Below are positions 24,539 through 32,027 of a DNA stretch of 64,000 nt, piece after piece. The notes beneath the pieces are model-generated. The model ran no database searches, was not told the origin of the DNA, and saw only the letters and a program-made list of their open reading frames with translations. The position numbers were made by a program, and so were the translations under genes. Origin of the DNA: Rhizobiales bacterium 64-17 (GTDB lineage: Bacteria > Pseudomonadota > Alphaproteobacteria > Rhizobiales > Xanthobacteraceae). The DNA is taken from the NCBI GenBank assembly GCA_001899285.1, contig MKWA01000009.1:1-64000 (forward strand), given 5' to 3'. Position 1 is the first letter of the stretch. Each line of letters starts with the position of its first letter.

Positions 24539-25414
24539 ATGGGCGTGACGACCGATCTCTTCATCAACGCGATCATTGCCGGGATTTTGCTTGGCGGGTT
24601 TTATGCCGCGGTGACGATCGGCATTTCGATCTCGTTCGGCATTCTCGACATCGTCAACATCGCGCATCCGGCGTTCGTCATCCTCGGCTCCTACATCGCC
24701 TATCTGCTCAATGTGAGCCTCGGCATCGATCCGATCCTGGCGAGCGTGGTGGCGCTGCCGGCGTTCTTCGCCCTCGGGATGGCGGTGTACCAGCTCTATT
24801 ACTCCTCGTTCGAGAAATTCGGACAGGAAGCGCTGCGCGGCCTCGCCTTCTTCTTCGGCCTTCTGTTCATCACCGAGGTGGTGCTGATCCTGGCGTTCGG
24901 CGTCGACTATCGTTACGTGCACACGCCCTATATCGACACGACGTTGCACTTCGGCTTCGTCGATATTCCGTTGCGCATGCTAGTGCCGTGCGTGGTGGCG
25001 CTGCTGCTCGTCGTGGGCCTGATCATCTATCTCGGCCGCACCTTCACCGGCCGCGCCATCATGGCGGTGGCGCAGGACCAGCACGCGCTGAAATTCGTCT
25101 CCGCCGATCCGATCAAGATCAAGCGTATCGCCTTCGGCATCTCGATCGCCACCGCCTCGATCGCGGGCGCGCTGCTGATCGTCATTCAACCGGTCGAGCC
25201 GTCGGTCGGCCGTGAATATATCGGCCGCGTCTTCGCGATCTGCGTGCTCGGCGGCATGCAGAGCCTGCCGGGGACGCTGATCGGTGCGATGCTGCTCGGG
25301 ATCATGGAAAGCCTGACCGCGACTTTCTATGGCCCCTCCTGGGCGCCGGCGGTGGCGTTCGGTTTCCTGTTGCTCACCCTCGCGTTCCGGCCGCAAGGCC
25401 TGTTCGGGCGATAG
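24539..25414 (+). CDS. livH: branched-chain amino acid ABC transporter permease (LivH type)
   Basis: A 291-residue inner-membrane permease with about eight hydrophobic helices. Family signatures are YAAVTIGISISFGILDIVNIAHPAF near the N-terminus and the EAA-like cytoplasmic loop around AVAQDQHALKFVSADPIKIK. The ATG at 24539 (MGVTTDLFINAI) is chosen because the translation upstream is not family-like, but no strong ribosome binding site precedes it and a GTG six bases on is possible. It sits 205 bp after the terminator and 12 bp before livM. Confidence 0.92.
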   Translation: MGVTTDLFINAIIAGILLGGFYAAVTIGISISFGILDIVNIAHPAFVILGSYIAYLLNVSLGIDPILASVVALPAFFALGMAVYQLYYSSFEKFGQEALRGLAFFFGLLFITEVVLILAFGVDYRYVHTPYIDTTLHFGFVDIPLRMLVPCVVALLLVVGLIIYLGRTFTGRAIMAVAQDQHALKFVSADPIKIKRIAFGISIATASIAGALLIVIQPVEPSVGREYIGRVFAICVLGGMQSLPGTLIGAMLLGIMESLTATFYGPSWAPAVAFGFLLLTLAFRPQGLFGR

Positions 25415-25426
25415 AGCGAGGCAGCC

Positions 25427-26416
25427 GTGAAATCACCGGTCTTCTTTCTCGTCTGGATCGTCGTCGCCGCGATCGTGTTCGCCTTCGGCCTGTATCTGAA
25501 GAACGACTACTTCTTCTTCGCCGGCTACACGGTGCTGCAATATGTCGTGCTCGCCACCGGCTGGAACATCCTCGGCGGCTATACCGGCTATGTGAACTTC
25601 GGCTCGGCCGCGTTCTTCGCCATGGGCGCCTACGCCTCGGTGGTGATGCACAAGGTGGCGCCGCTGCCGGTGCCGCTGCTGATCATCATCGGCGGCATCG
25701 TCTCCGGCCTGGTCGGTCTCGGCATGGGCTATCTGACGCTGCGGCTGCGCGGCGCGTTCTTCGCCATCGCCACGCTGGCGCTCGCGGTCGTGCTGCAAAC
25801 GCTGATCGTCAACTGGGATTTCGTCGGCGGCTCGCGCGGCGCCTACATCATCCGGCCGAACACGCTCGATATCGCCGGATTGCAGATTCCCTATATCGAA
25901 TACTTGTTCGCGCTGATGCTGATCCTCGCCGTCTGCGCGCTCACCGTGGCGCGTATCGTCGAGCGATCGCGGCTCGGCTTCGGCTTTGCCACCATCCGCG
26001 ACGATGAAGTGGCGGCGGAAGCGTGCGGCGTGCCGACGCTGCGGCTCAAGCTGATGGCGACGACATTATCCGGCGCGCTGATGGGCATGGCCGGCGCGCC
26101 GTTCCCCTACTACATCGGCTATCTGCAGCCGTCGTCCGCGTTCGGCCTCGAATACGCGGTGAACTCCATCGCCATGCCGATGATCGGCGGCACCACGAGT
26201 TGGGTCGGGCCGCTGATCGGCGCGATCGTGCTCGGCACGCTGCAGCAGGTCGCCACCGTGACGATTTCCTCTGCGGTCAACCTGCTGATCGTCGGCCTGC
26301 TGCTGACCGGCTTCGTCATCATCGCGCCGAATGGCATCCTCGGCCTGATCCACAAGTTCCGCGGCCAGTCGGACGCCGACAAGGTCGGCCGCCGCGTCAT
26401 CCGGGAGACGCCATGA
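25427..26416 (+). CDS. livM: branched-chain amino acid ABC transporter permease (LivM type)
   Basis: A 329-residue permease subunit with multiple hydrophobic helices and the LivM hallmarks GWNILGGYTGYVNFGSAAFFAMGAY and TIRDDEVAAEACGV (the loop contacting the ATPase). The start codon is GTG at 25427. The stop overlaps the ATG of the ATPase gene livG (ATGA), showing translational coupling. It forms the translocation pore with the LivH-type protein. Confidence 0.93.
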   Translation: MKSPVFFLVWIVVAAIVFAFGLYLKNDYFFFAGYTVLQYVVLATGWNILGGYTGYVNFGSAAFFAMGAYASVVMHKVAPLPVPLLIIIGGIVSGLVGLGMGYLTLRLRGAFFAIATLALAVVLQTLIVNWDFVGGSRGAYIIRPNTLDIAGLQIPYIEYLFALMLILAVCALTVARIVERSRLGFGFATIRDDEVAAEACGVPTLRLKLMATTLSGALMGMAGAPFPYYIGYLQPSSAFGLEYAVNSIAMPMIGGTTSWVGPLIGAIVLGTLQQVATVTISSAVNLLIVGLLLTGFVIIAPNGILGLIHKFRGQSDADKVGRRVIRETP

Positions 26417-27183
26417 TGACGGCCGCGTCCCTTGCTCAATCCCCTGCCAGCAGTTCACTGCTCGAGGTCGAGGGCGTCGGCAAGCGCTTCGGCGGCTTCA
26501 TCGCGCTCGACGGCATCAACCTGTCGGTCGCTCCGGGCGAGCGCGTCGGCCTGATCGGGCCGAACGGCTCCGGCAAGTCGACCCTCGTGAACTGCATCTG
26601 CGGCACGCTGCACAACGAGACCGGAACGGTACGGTTCGACGGCCACAGCCTGAACAAGCTGGAGTCGCACGAACGCACCTATCGCGGCATCGCCCGCTCG
26701 TTCCAGCTGCCGCGGCCGTTCGTGACCATGAGCGTCGCCGACAATCTGCGCGTGCCGCTGCTCTACGCGGTGCATACACGGCGCGGCCGTCATCTGACCA
26801 TCGAGGAGGCCGATGCGCGCTGCATCGAGCTTGCGAACTCCGTCGGGCTCGGCGCCAAGATCAACAAGTCGCCGAAGGATCTGACCCAGATCGAGATGCG
26901 CAAGCTCGAACTGGCGCGCGCCATGGCGGCCGATCCGAAACTCTTGATCGCCGACGAGTCGATGGCGGGCCTGTCCGACAGCGAAGTCGGCGAGATCGTC
27001 GAGATGCTGATCAAGCTCAACGAGAGCGGCATCACCATCATCATGATCGAGCACATCATGCGCGCGGTGATGACCTTCTCGCAGCGTCTGGTGGTGCTCG
27101 TCTCCGGCAAGAAGATCGCCGACGGCAAGCCGGACGACGTCATCCGCAACCCCGAGGTCGAGAGGGCTTACCTTGGGCAATAG
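26413..27183 (+). CDS. livG: ABC transporter ATP-binding protein (LivG type)
   Basis: A 256-residue ATPase with Walker A LIGPNGSGKST, Q-loop ARSFQLPRPF and H-loop MIEHIMRAVM. The signature segment is DLTQIEMRKLELARAM, not LSYGEQR, and Walker B reads LLIADESMAGL, not DEP. This variant signature occurs in a subset of LivG proteins but implies an asymmetric ATPase pair with the canonical LivF. The extreme C-terminus overlaps the livF start by 11 bp. It energises import through LivH/LivM. Confidence 0.92.
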   Translation: MMTAASLAQSPASSSLLEVEGVGKRFGGFIALDGINLSVAPGERVGLIGPNGSGKSTLVNCICGTLHNETGTVRFDGHSLNKLESHERTYRGIARSFQLPRPFVTMSVADNLRVPLLYAVHTRRGRHLTIEEADARCIELANSVGLGAKINKSPKDLTQIEMRKLELARAMAADPKLLIADESMAGLSDSEVGEIVEMLIKLNESGITIIMIEHIMRAVMTFSQRLVVLVSGKKIADGKPDDVIRNPEVERAYLGQ

Positions 27184-27904
27184 TCTCACACTCTCCGGCG
27201 TCCATGCCGGCTACGGCGCGGTCCACGTCCTGCACGACGTGTCGATGACGGTGCCATCCGGCGAAACCGCCGTGCTGCTCGGCACCAACGGCAACGGCAA
27301 GACCACGCTGATCCGCTGCATCCTCGGCATGATCCGGCCGACTGCGGGCACGCTGACCGCCGAGATCGACGGGCAGACTCATAACCTGATCGGCATGACC
27401 ACCGAGGAGATCGTCAATCTCGGCATCGGCATCGTGCCGGAAGGCCGCCGCCTGTTCCCGCGCCTGTCGGTCGAGGAGAACCTGCTGCTCGGCGCGTTCC
27501 GTCCCAAGGCGCGGCAGGAGCTCAAGCGCAATCTCGACTTCTGCTACGAGTGCTTCCCGCGGCTCGCCGAGCGCAAGTCGCAGCTCGCCGGGTCGATGTC
27601 GGGCGGCGAGCAGCAGATGGTGGCGCTCGGCCGCGCGCTGATGACCGCGCCGAAGATCCTGCTGGTGGATGAACCCTCGGTCGGCCTCGCGCCGATCCTG
27701 GTCAGCCGCACCATCGACAAGATCAAGGAACTGAAGGACAGCTATCAGCTCACCGTGCTGATGGCCGAGCAGAACTTCAATCAGGCGATCCGTATCGCCG
27801 ACCGCGGCTATGTGATCGTGCACGGCAAGATCGCCTATTCCGGCGAAAGCGCCGCCGACCTCAACAACAACGACCTGATCAAGAAGTTCTATCTGGGGCT
27901 GTGA
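27173..27904 (+). CDS. livF: ABC transporter ATP-binding protein (LivF type)
   Basis: A 243-residue ATPase with Walker A LLGTNGNGKTT (asparagine in place of the usual proline region), signature MSGGEQQMVALGRALM and Walker B ILLVDEPSVGLAP. The TTG at 27173 is the apparent start (MGNSLTLSGVHAGYG), overlapping livG by 11 bp. It is the last gene of the permease/ATPase block. A palindromic repeat cluster follows immediately. Confidence 0.92.
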   Translation: MGNSLTLSGVHAGYGAVHVLHDVSMTVPSGETAVLLGTNGNGKTTLIRCILGMIRPTAGTLTAEIDGQTHNLIGMTTEEIVNLGIGIVPEGRRLFPRLSVEENLLLGAFRPKARQELKRNLDFCYECFPRLAERKSQLAGSMSGGEQQMVALGRALMTAPKILLVDEPSVGLAPILVSRTIDKIKELKDSYQLTVLMAEQNFNQAIRIADRGYVIVHGKIAYSGESAADLNNNDLIKKFYLGL

Positions 27905-27910
27905 GCGAAA

Positions 27911-28146
27911 GCCTCATGGTGAAGAATGATCCCAACGGGTCCGCGCAAAGCGCGGCCCGATGGCAGGCTCCGGATCACGTCTCGAATCGTGGGCGTGCGG
28001 ACGGGCCACCTCGCCCTTCGAGACGCCTCGCCTCCGTGCTGCACGCGCGTCGGCGCAGCTCCTCAGGGTGAGGTGGGGAGAGATGGGTATCTCTCTCGAA
28101 GCCTCATGGTGAGGAGGCTCGCGCTTGCGAGCCGTCTCGAACCATG
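27911..28146. repeat. extragenic palindromic repeat cluster, family C
   Basis: A block between livF and the VOC gene with at least two inverted elements of a type known in Bradyrhizobiaceae: 28015-28073 (CCTTCGAGACG ... CTCCTCAGGGTGAGG) and, oppositely oriented, 28096-28145 (TCGAAGCCTCATGGTGAGG ... CCGTCTCGAACC). The second holds a perfect hairpin GGCTCGC-GCTT-GCGAGCC (28116-28133). A fragment GCCTCATGGTGA also occurs at 27911. It may act as a bidirectional transcription stop or an mRNA-stabilising element. Confidence 0.75.
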
Positions 28147-28169
28147 GAGTGGGCGCCGTGCCCTGCCGG

Positions 28170-28646
28170 TCAGGCCGGCTCTTTCTTCCGCAGGCCGTCG
28201 AACTGCTTGCCGGCCATATATTGCCGCTCCGGCGCGATGTCCGGGCGGGACCGGCCTTCCTGATCGCCGTCAAAGGTGAGTTCGAGCAACAGGCCGCTCG
28301 GATCGTTGACGAAGATCTGCCAGAGATTGGTGCCCGGCACGATCTGCTCACGCCACGGACGGCCTGTCTTCTCGATGCGGGCGCGGCAGTCGTCCCAGCC
28401 CTTCACCATCAAACTGAGATGGTCGACCGCGCCGGTGCCGTGCGGGAATTTGCCATCCACCATCGCCGGCGAACCGGCATAGACGTGGATGATCGCCGGC
28501 CCGTCCTTGACCGCGAGCCAGGCACCGGGAAAGCCGAAGTCGGGGCGCGGCGCCAGCGTCAGGCCAAGCACCTGCGTATAGAACGCGACGGTCGCGTCGA
28601 GATCGGCGGTCTTGATCGCCAGATGGAACAGACCCGTGACTTGCAT
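28170..28646 (-). CDS. VOC family protein (glyoxalase/dioxygenase fold)
   Basis: A 158-residue vicinal oxygen chelate protein: GLFHLAIKTADLDATVAFYTQVLGL at the N-terminus, DHLSLMVKGWDDC in the middle and IFVNDPSGLLLELTF with the likely metal-binding glutamate near the end. The ATG at 28646 has a strong GGAGGAGG site. It is a single-domain form (two modules) that would dimerise. It lies behind the second ABC binding protein gene on the minus strand, separated by a perfect hairpin. The substrate is unknown; the position inside a catabolic cluster suggests a dioxygenase, isomerase or lyase step. Confidence 0.87.
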   Translation of the reverse strand: MQVTGLFHLAIKTADLDATVAFYTQVLGLTLAPRPDFGFPGAWLAVKDGPAIIHVYAGSPAMVDGKFPHGTGAVDHLSLMVKGWDDCRARIEKTGRPWREQIVPGTNLWQIFVNDPSGLLLELTFDGDQEGRSRPDIAPERQYMAGKQFDGLRKKEPA

Positions 28647-28670
28647 GGGGCACCTCCTCCGCTTGGAAAG

Positions 28671-28698
28671 CACCGTGCGGGAAACGCCCCGCACGGTG
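28671..28698 (-). terminator. perfect hairpin between binding protein and VOC genes
   Basis: CACCGTGCGGG (28671-28681) pairs exactly with CCCGCACGGTG (28688-28698) around a 6-nt loop. Read on the minus strand it follows the binding-protein stop by 23 bp and is followed by CTTTCC, a weak T-tract. It is best seen as an attenuator or mRNA-stabilising stem that lets the binding-protein mRNA accumulate over the VOC gene. Confidence 0.6.
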
Positions 28699-28721
28699 TC
28701 GCTGTCGTCAGCAGGATCGCG

Positions 28722-29993
28722 TCACTTCGCCTTCTCGTAGGGATAGACGAGATTGCCGGAGGCGAATTCGGACGGCGTGATCACCACCTGCGTGTCAGTG
28801 GTCTTGAATTGATCGACCGAGTTGCCCTTGATGCCGTGGAACTGGACCTGCAGCACGCGCGAGGTGGCCCACTCGCCGGTCTTGTCGAACTTCACGTCGC
28901 CCATCACGGTCTTGAACGTGGAGGCGTGGATGTTCTCCGCGAGCTTCTTGTCGTCGACGCTCTTGGTGTTCTCGATCGCCTGACCGAGCACCTGAAGCTG
29001 CGCATAGGCGAGCGTGCCCATGTAATAGCCGAACGGATCGACGCCCTCCGCCTTGGCACGGTCCTGATACTTCTTCAGCATGTCGGCGACGCCGGGGAAA
29101 TTCAGCTTCGGTGCCGGCAGATAGGTGTCGTAGTTGACGAAGCCGTTGAGCAGCGGCCCAAGTTGCGCCTTCATCGACGTGTTCTGCGGACCGACCATGG
29201 CGCCGCCGATCATCTTCGGCTTGAAGCCGATCTCGTTCACCGCGCGCACGATGCCCACCGAATCCGGCGGATACGAACAGACGATGACCAGATCGGGATT
29301 GGTCGCGGCGATTGCTCGCACGATCGGCGAGAAATCGGTGGTCGAGGGCGGATAACTCTTGTCGTAGACGATCTTGAGACCGGCCTTCTTCACGTTCTCA
29401 CGCGCGCCGTCCGAGGCGTTGCGCGAGAACTCCTGGTCGGCGGCGACGATCGCCACCGTGGTCGGCTTCGGATTCTGCTTCATCGCCGCTTCGACGAAGC
29501 CCTCGGTGAACGCCGGCTTCGGGTTCGGGCCGGACGGGATCATCGCGAAATATTTGTCGTATTTGAACTCGGTGTTGACGCCGAGGCCGAGCAGACCGAT
29601 GAACAGCTTGTTCCGCTGCATGATGATCGGCATCGCCGGCGCCAGCATCGCCGTCGCATAACCGCCGATCACCAGATCGACTTTGTCGATGTCCAGCAGC
29701 TTGGTGTAGATGCCTGGCACCGTCGACGGATTGCTCTGGTCGTCGTAATAGATCAGCTTCACCGGCCGGCCGAGCAGACCACCCTTGGCGTTGGTGTCTT
29801 CTTCCCAGATCTTGTGCGCGAGCAGCGCCGACTTGCCGTTCGGTCCGAGACCGCCGGTCATCGCCATGCTGTAGCCGATCTTGATCGGCTCCTTGCTCTG
29901 CGCCGCCGCGGGATCAGCGGACAAAGAAAAAGCCGCGACAGCAGATGCCGCCACGGCCGCGCTCAACAGAAAACTCCGCTTGGTCTTCACCAT
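28722..29993 (-). CDS. ABC transporter substrate-binding protein (LivK/J type), second copy
   Basis: A 423-residue periplasmic binding protein with signal peptide (KTKRSFLLSAAVAASAVAAF... to about residue 32), then EPIKIGYSMAMTGGLGPNGKSAL. The ATG at 29993 has a GGGAGGA ribosome binding site. The paralogue encoded at 22978-24246 shares YYDDQSN, TVPGIYTKLLDIDKVDL, APAMPIIMQ and PPST-DF-PIVRA, so the two bind related ligands. No second permease set is adjacent; it probably feeds the livHMGF block encoded on the other strand. Confidence 0.92.
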   Translation of the reverse strand: MVKTKRSFLLSAAVAASAVAAFSLSADPAAAQSKEPIKIGYSMAMTGGLGPNGKSALLAHKIWEEDTNAKGGLLGRPVKLIYYDDQSNPSTVPGIYTKLLDIDKVDLVIGGYATAMLAPAMPIIMQRNKLFIGLLGLGVNTEFKYDKYFAMIPSGPNPKPAFTEGFVEAAMKQNPKPTTVAIVAADQEFSRNASDGARENVKKAGLKIVYDKSYPPSTTDFSPIVRAIAATNPDLVIVCSYPPDSVGIVRAVNEIGFKPKMIGGAMVGPQNTSMKAQLGPLLNGFVNYDTYLPAPKLNFPGVADMLKKYQDRAKAEGVDPFGYYMGTLAYAQLQVLGQAIENTKSVDDKKLAENIHASTFKTVMGDVKFDKTGEWATSRVLQVQFHGIKGNSVDQFKTTDTQVVITPSEFASGNLVYPYEKAK

Positions 29994-30108
29994 TCGACGT
30001 CCTCCCATATGTGATTTGTTTTTTGGTTATCCTAGGCGAGTTTTGCGGCCGCTTGCCAGAGCGTTTTGCGATGCGTGCGCTGCACACAAAGCGGATATTG
30101 GACACGCT

Positions 30109-30411
30109 CTATTTGGTGAACTCGCCCGCCTCCAGCATCACCGTCTCCACCTCGCCCGCCCCGCCGCGCCGGTGGGCAGCCGCCGCAACGTATTCGGGCG
30201 AACGAAAGCAGGCGACGCCCTGCTCGAAGGTGGGAAATTCGATGATGACGAAGCGCTGGAATGTCTCCGGTCCTTCCATGATCTCGTAGCGGCCGCCGCG
30301 CGCCAGCACCTGGCCGCCAAATTTGGCGATGATGCCCGGCACCTGATCGGTGTAGCGCTTGTAGGCGACAGGCTCGTTGATCCGGGAACGGGCAATCCAG
30401 TAGGCCGGCAT
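30109..30411 (-). CDS. DUF1330 family protein
   Basis: A 100-residue protein of the dimeric alpha/beta-barrel superfamily, DUF1330 type: MPAYWIARSRINEP, YKRYTDQVPGIIAKFGGQVLARGG, and FQRFVIIEFPTFEQG. The ATG at 30411 is preceded by GGAG eight bases upstream; a GTG nine bases further out is less likely. The function is unknown, but similar proteins are common next to catabolic genes. It is divergent from the cyclase-family gene at 30560. Confidence 0.85.
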   Translation of the reverse strand: MPAYWIARSRINEPVAYKRYTDQVPGIIAKFGGQVLARGGRYEIMEGPETFQRFVIIEFPTFEQGVACFRSPEYVAAAAHRRGGAGEVETVMLEAGEFTK

Positions 30412-30559
30412 GCGGGACACTCCAAAGATGAGGCCGCCCCGGCTTGCTCCGGCACGCGGCCGCTTTAACCTGCCCCGATCATGCGGGCCTCGCGGCCCGG
30501 TGCAAGAGCGCCGTCGCGACCATGGGCTGCGTCGCGCTCATGACAGAGGACCAAAGGCC

Positions 30560-31336
30560 ATGCCGCGCCGGATCGTCGATATCTCCGTTCCGCTGGAAAA
30601 CACCGTGCACGCCGATCCGCCGGGCTATGGGCCGCAGATCGAGTATCGCGACCACCAGCAGACCGCATCGGAGGTCACGTCGTTCTTCCCCGGTCTCAGC
30701 GTCGACGATCTGCCCGACCGCGAGGGGTGGGCGATCGAATGGATCAAGCTCTCGACCCATTGCACCACGCATCTCGATGCGCCGTATCACTTCGCTTCGA
30801 CCATGGACGGCGGCAAGCGCGCCATCACCATCGACGAGGTGCCGCTCGACTGGTGCTTCCAGCCCGGCGTGAAGCTCGACTTCCGGCATTTCGCCGATGG
30901 CTATGTGGCGACAGCGAAGGATGTCGAGGCGGAATTGAAGCGGATCGGCCACACGCTGTCACCGCTGGAGATCGTGCTGGTGAACACCCGCGCCGGCGCG
31001 CGCTATGGTCAGCCGGACTATGTGGCAAGCGGCTGCGGCATGGGCCGCGAGGCGACGCTTTATCTGCTGGAGCGCGGCGTGCGCGTCACCGGCACCGACG
31101 GCTGGAGCTGGGACGCGCCGTTCGTGCACACCAAAGCGCGATATGCGCAGACGCACGACGCGAAACTGATCTGGGAAGGTCACCGCGCCGGCCGCGAGAT
31201 CGGCTATTGCCACATCGAGAAGCTTAACAATCTCGAAGCGCTGCCGGCGGCCGGCTTTCAGGTGAGCTGTTTTCCGGTGAAGGTGAAAGCCGGCTCGGCC
31301 GGCTGGACCCGCGCGGTGGCGATCATTGACGCGTGA
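30560..31336 (+). CDS. cyclase family protein (kynurenine formamidase fold)
   Basis: A 258-residue metal-dependent hydrolase of the cyclase/KynB family, the short form. The metal motif is THCTTHLDAPYHFAS, and the start RRIVDISVPLENTVHADPPGYGP is typical. Other conserved parts are DFRHFADGY, VLVNTRAGA and TGTDGWSWD. The ATG has an AGAGGA ribosome binding site. It is the second cyclase-family gene in the window (the other is 13191-14144, only distantly alike). It probably hydrolyses an N-formyl, amide or lactone bond of the compound handled by this cluster. Its stop abuts the stop of the convergent creA gene. Confidence 0.88.
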   Translation: MPRRIVDISVPLENTVHADPPGYGPQIEYRDHQQTASEVTSFFPGLSVDDLPDREGWAIEWIKLSTHCTTHLDAPYHFASTMDGGKRAITIDEVPLDWCFQPGVKLDFRHFADGYVATAKDVEAELKRIGHTLSPLEIVLVNTRAGARYGQPDYVASGCGMGREATLYLLERGVRVTGTDGWSWDAPFVHTKARYAQTHDAKLIWEGHRAGREIGYCHIEKLNNLEALPAAGFQVSCFPVKVKAGSAGWTRAVAIIDA

Positions 31337-31852
31337 TCATTTCTCAACGAAGTCCGCGCATTTCTGCACATTGATATCCGCGCCCCACGGCATGATCGGC
31401 ACGCTCGACGTCGAGTTCTTCGGCGAGCCTTCGATGATACGGTCGGAATAGACCATGTAGACAAGCACGTTGCGCTTCGCGTCGCAGCCGCGCACGATCT
31501 GCATCTTCTTGAAGAACAGCGAGCGGCGCTGACGGAACACGTCCTCGCCCTGCTCGAACTTCTGCTTGATCTTGATCGGTCCGATTTGTCTGCATGACAG
31601 TGAAATGTCGGAGACTTCCTCGGCGACGCCGATCCAGCCCTTGAAGCCGCCCTTTTCCGGCACGGTGAAATGGCAGGCGACACCCTCGACGTTCGGATCG
31701 TCGAGACCGTAAGTGGCGAGCTTGTCGTTCGGCGACAGCCACTTGAACACCGTCGAACGCTTGAAGATGAGGTCGGGCTCATCGGCCGCATGCGCGGGCG
31801 CGACGTTGATGGCGAACAGCATCAAAGCGAGCAGCAAGGCGAAACGGCGCAC
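31337..31852 (-). CDS. creA: CreA family protein
   Basis: A 171-residue exported protein of the CreA family: signal peptide RRFALLLALMLFAINVAPAHA (to about 23), then VFKWLSPNDKLATYGLDDPNVEGVACHFTVPEKGG, DISLSCRQ and GCDAKRNVLVYMVYSDRIIEGSPKNS. Conserved cysteines (ACHFT, SCRQ, GCDA, KCADF) suggest disulfides in the periplasm. Function is unresolved. Its stop codon directly abuts the convergent cyclase gene stop. Confidence 0.9.
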   Translation of the reverse strand: MRRFALLLALMLFAINVAPAHAADEPDLIFKRSTVFKWLSPNDKLATYGLDDPNVEGVACHFTVPEKGGFKGWIGVAEEVSDISLSCRQIGPIKIKQKFEQGEDVFRQRRSLFFKKMQIVRGCDAKRNVLVYMVYSDRIIEGSPKNSTSSVPIMPWGADINVQKCADFVEK

Positions 31853-31930
31853 GGCGGGAGCCTCCCAAAGAACCGTCGAGAGCGGGAGACTGACATAGGG
31901 AGGGAGACGCGGAATGGAAGGGCTCTCTCC

Positions 31931-32015
31931 CGTTCGTCCCCGCGAAAGCGGGGACCCACGCTTGGCCGTTCAGGAAGCCGAAAGAGTGGACCCCCGCTTT
32001 CGCGGGGGTGAACGG
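31931..32015. repeat. extragenic palindromic repeat, family B copy 1
   Basis: Inverted repeat running from CGTTCGTCCCCGCGAAAGCG to CGCTTTCGCGGGGGTGAACG, with the inner GGGACCCACGCTTGG. The second copy is at 60789-60876 and shares CGTTCGTCCCCGCGAAAGCG and CCCACGCTTGG exactly. It lies between creA and the EF-G-like gene, both on the minus strand, and may end the latter's transcript. Confidence 0.85.
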
Positions 32016-32027
32016 AGAGAGGAAATC

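Noticed and set aside
28125-30014. Long plus-strand open reading frame opposite the VOC and second binding-protein genes
   Set aside because: It is antisense to well-conserved genes and shows no family motif.
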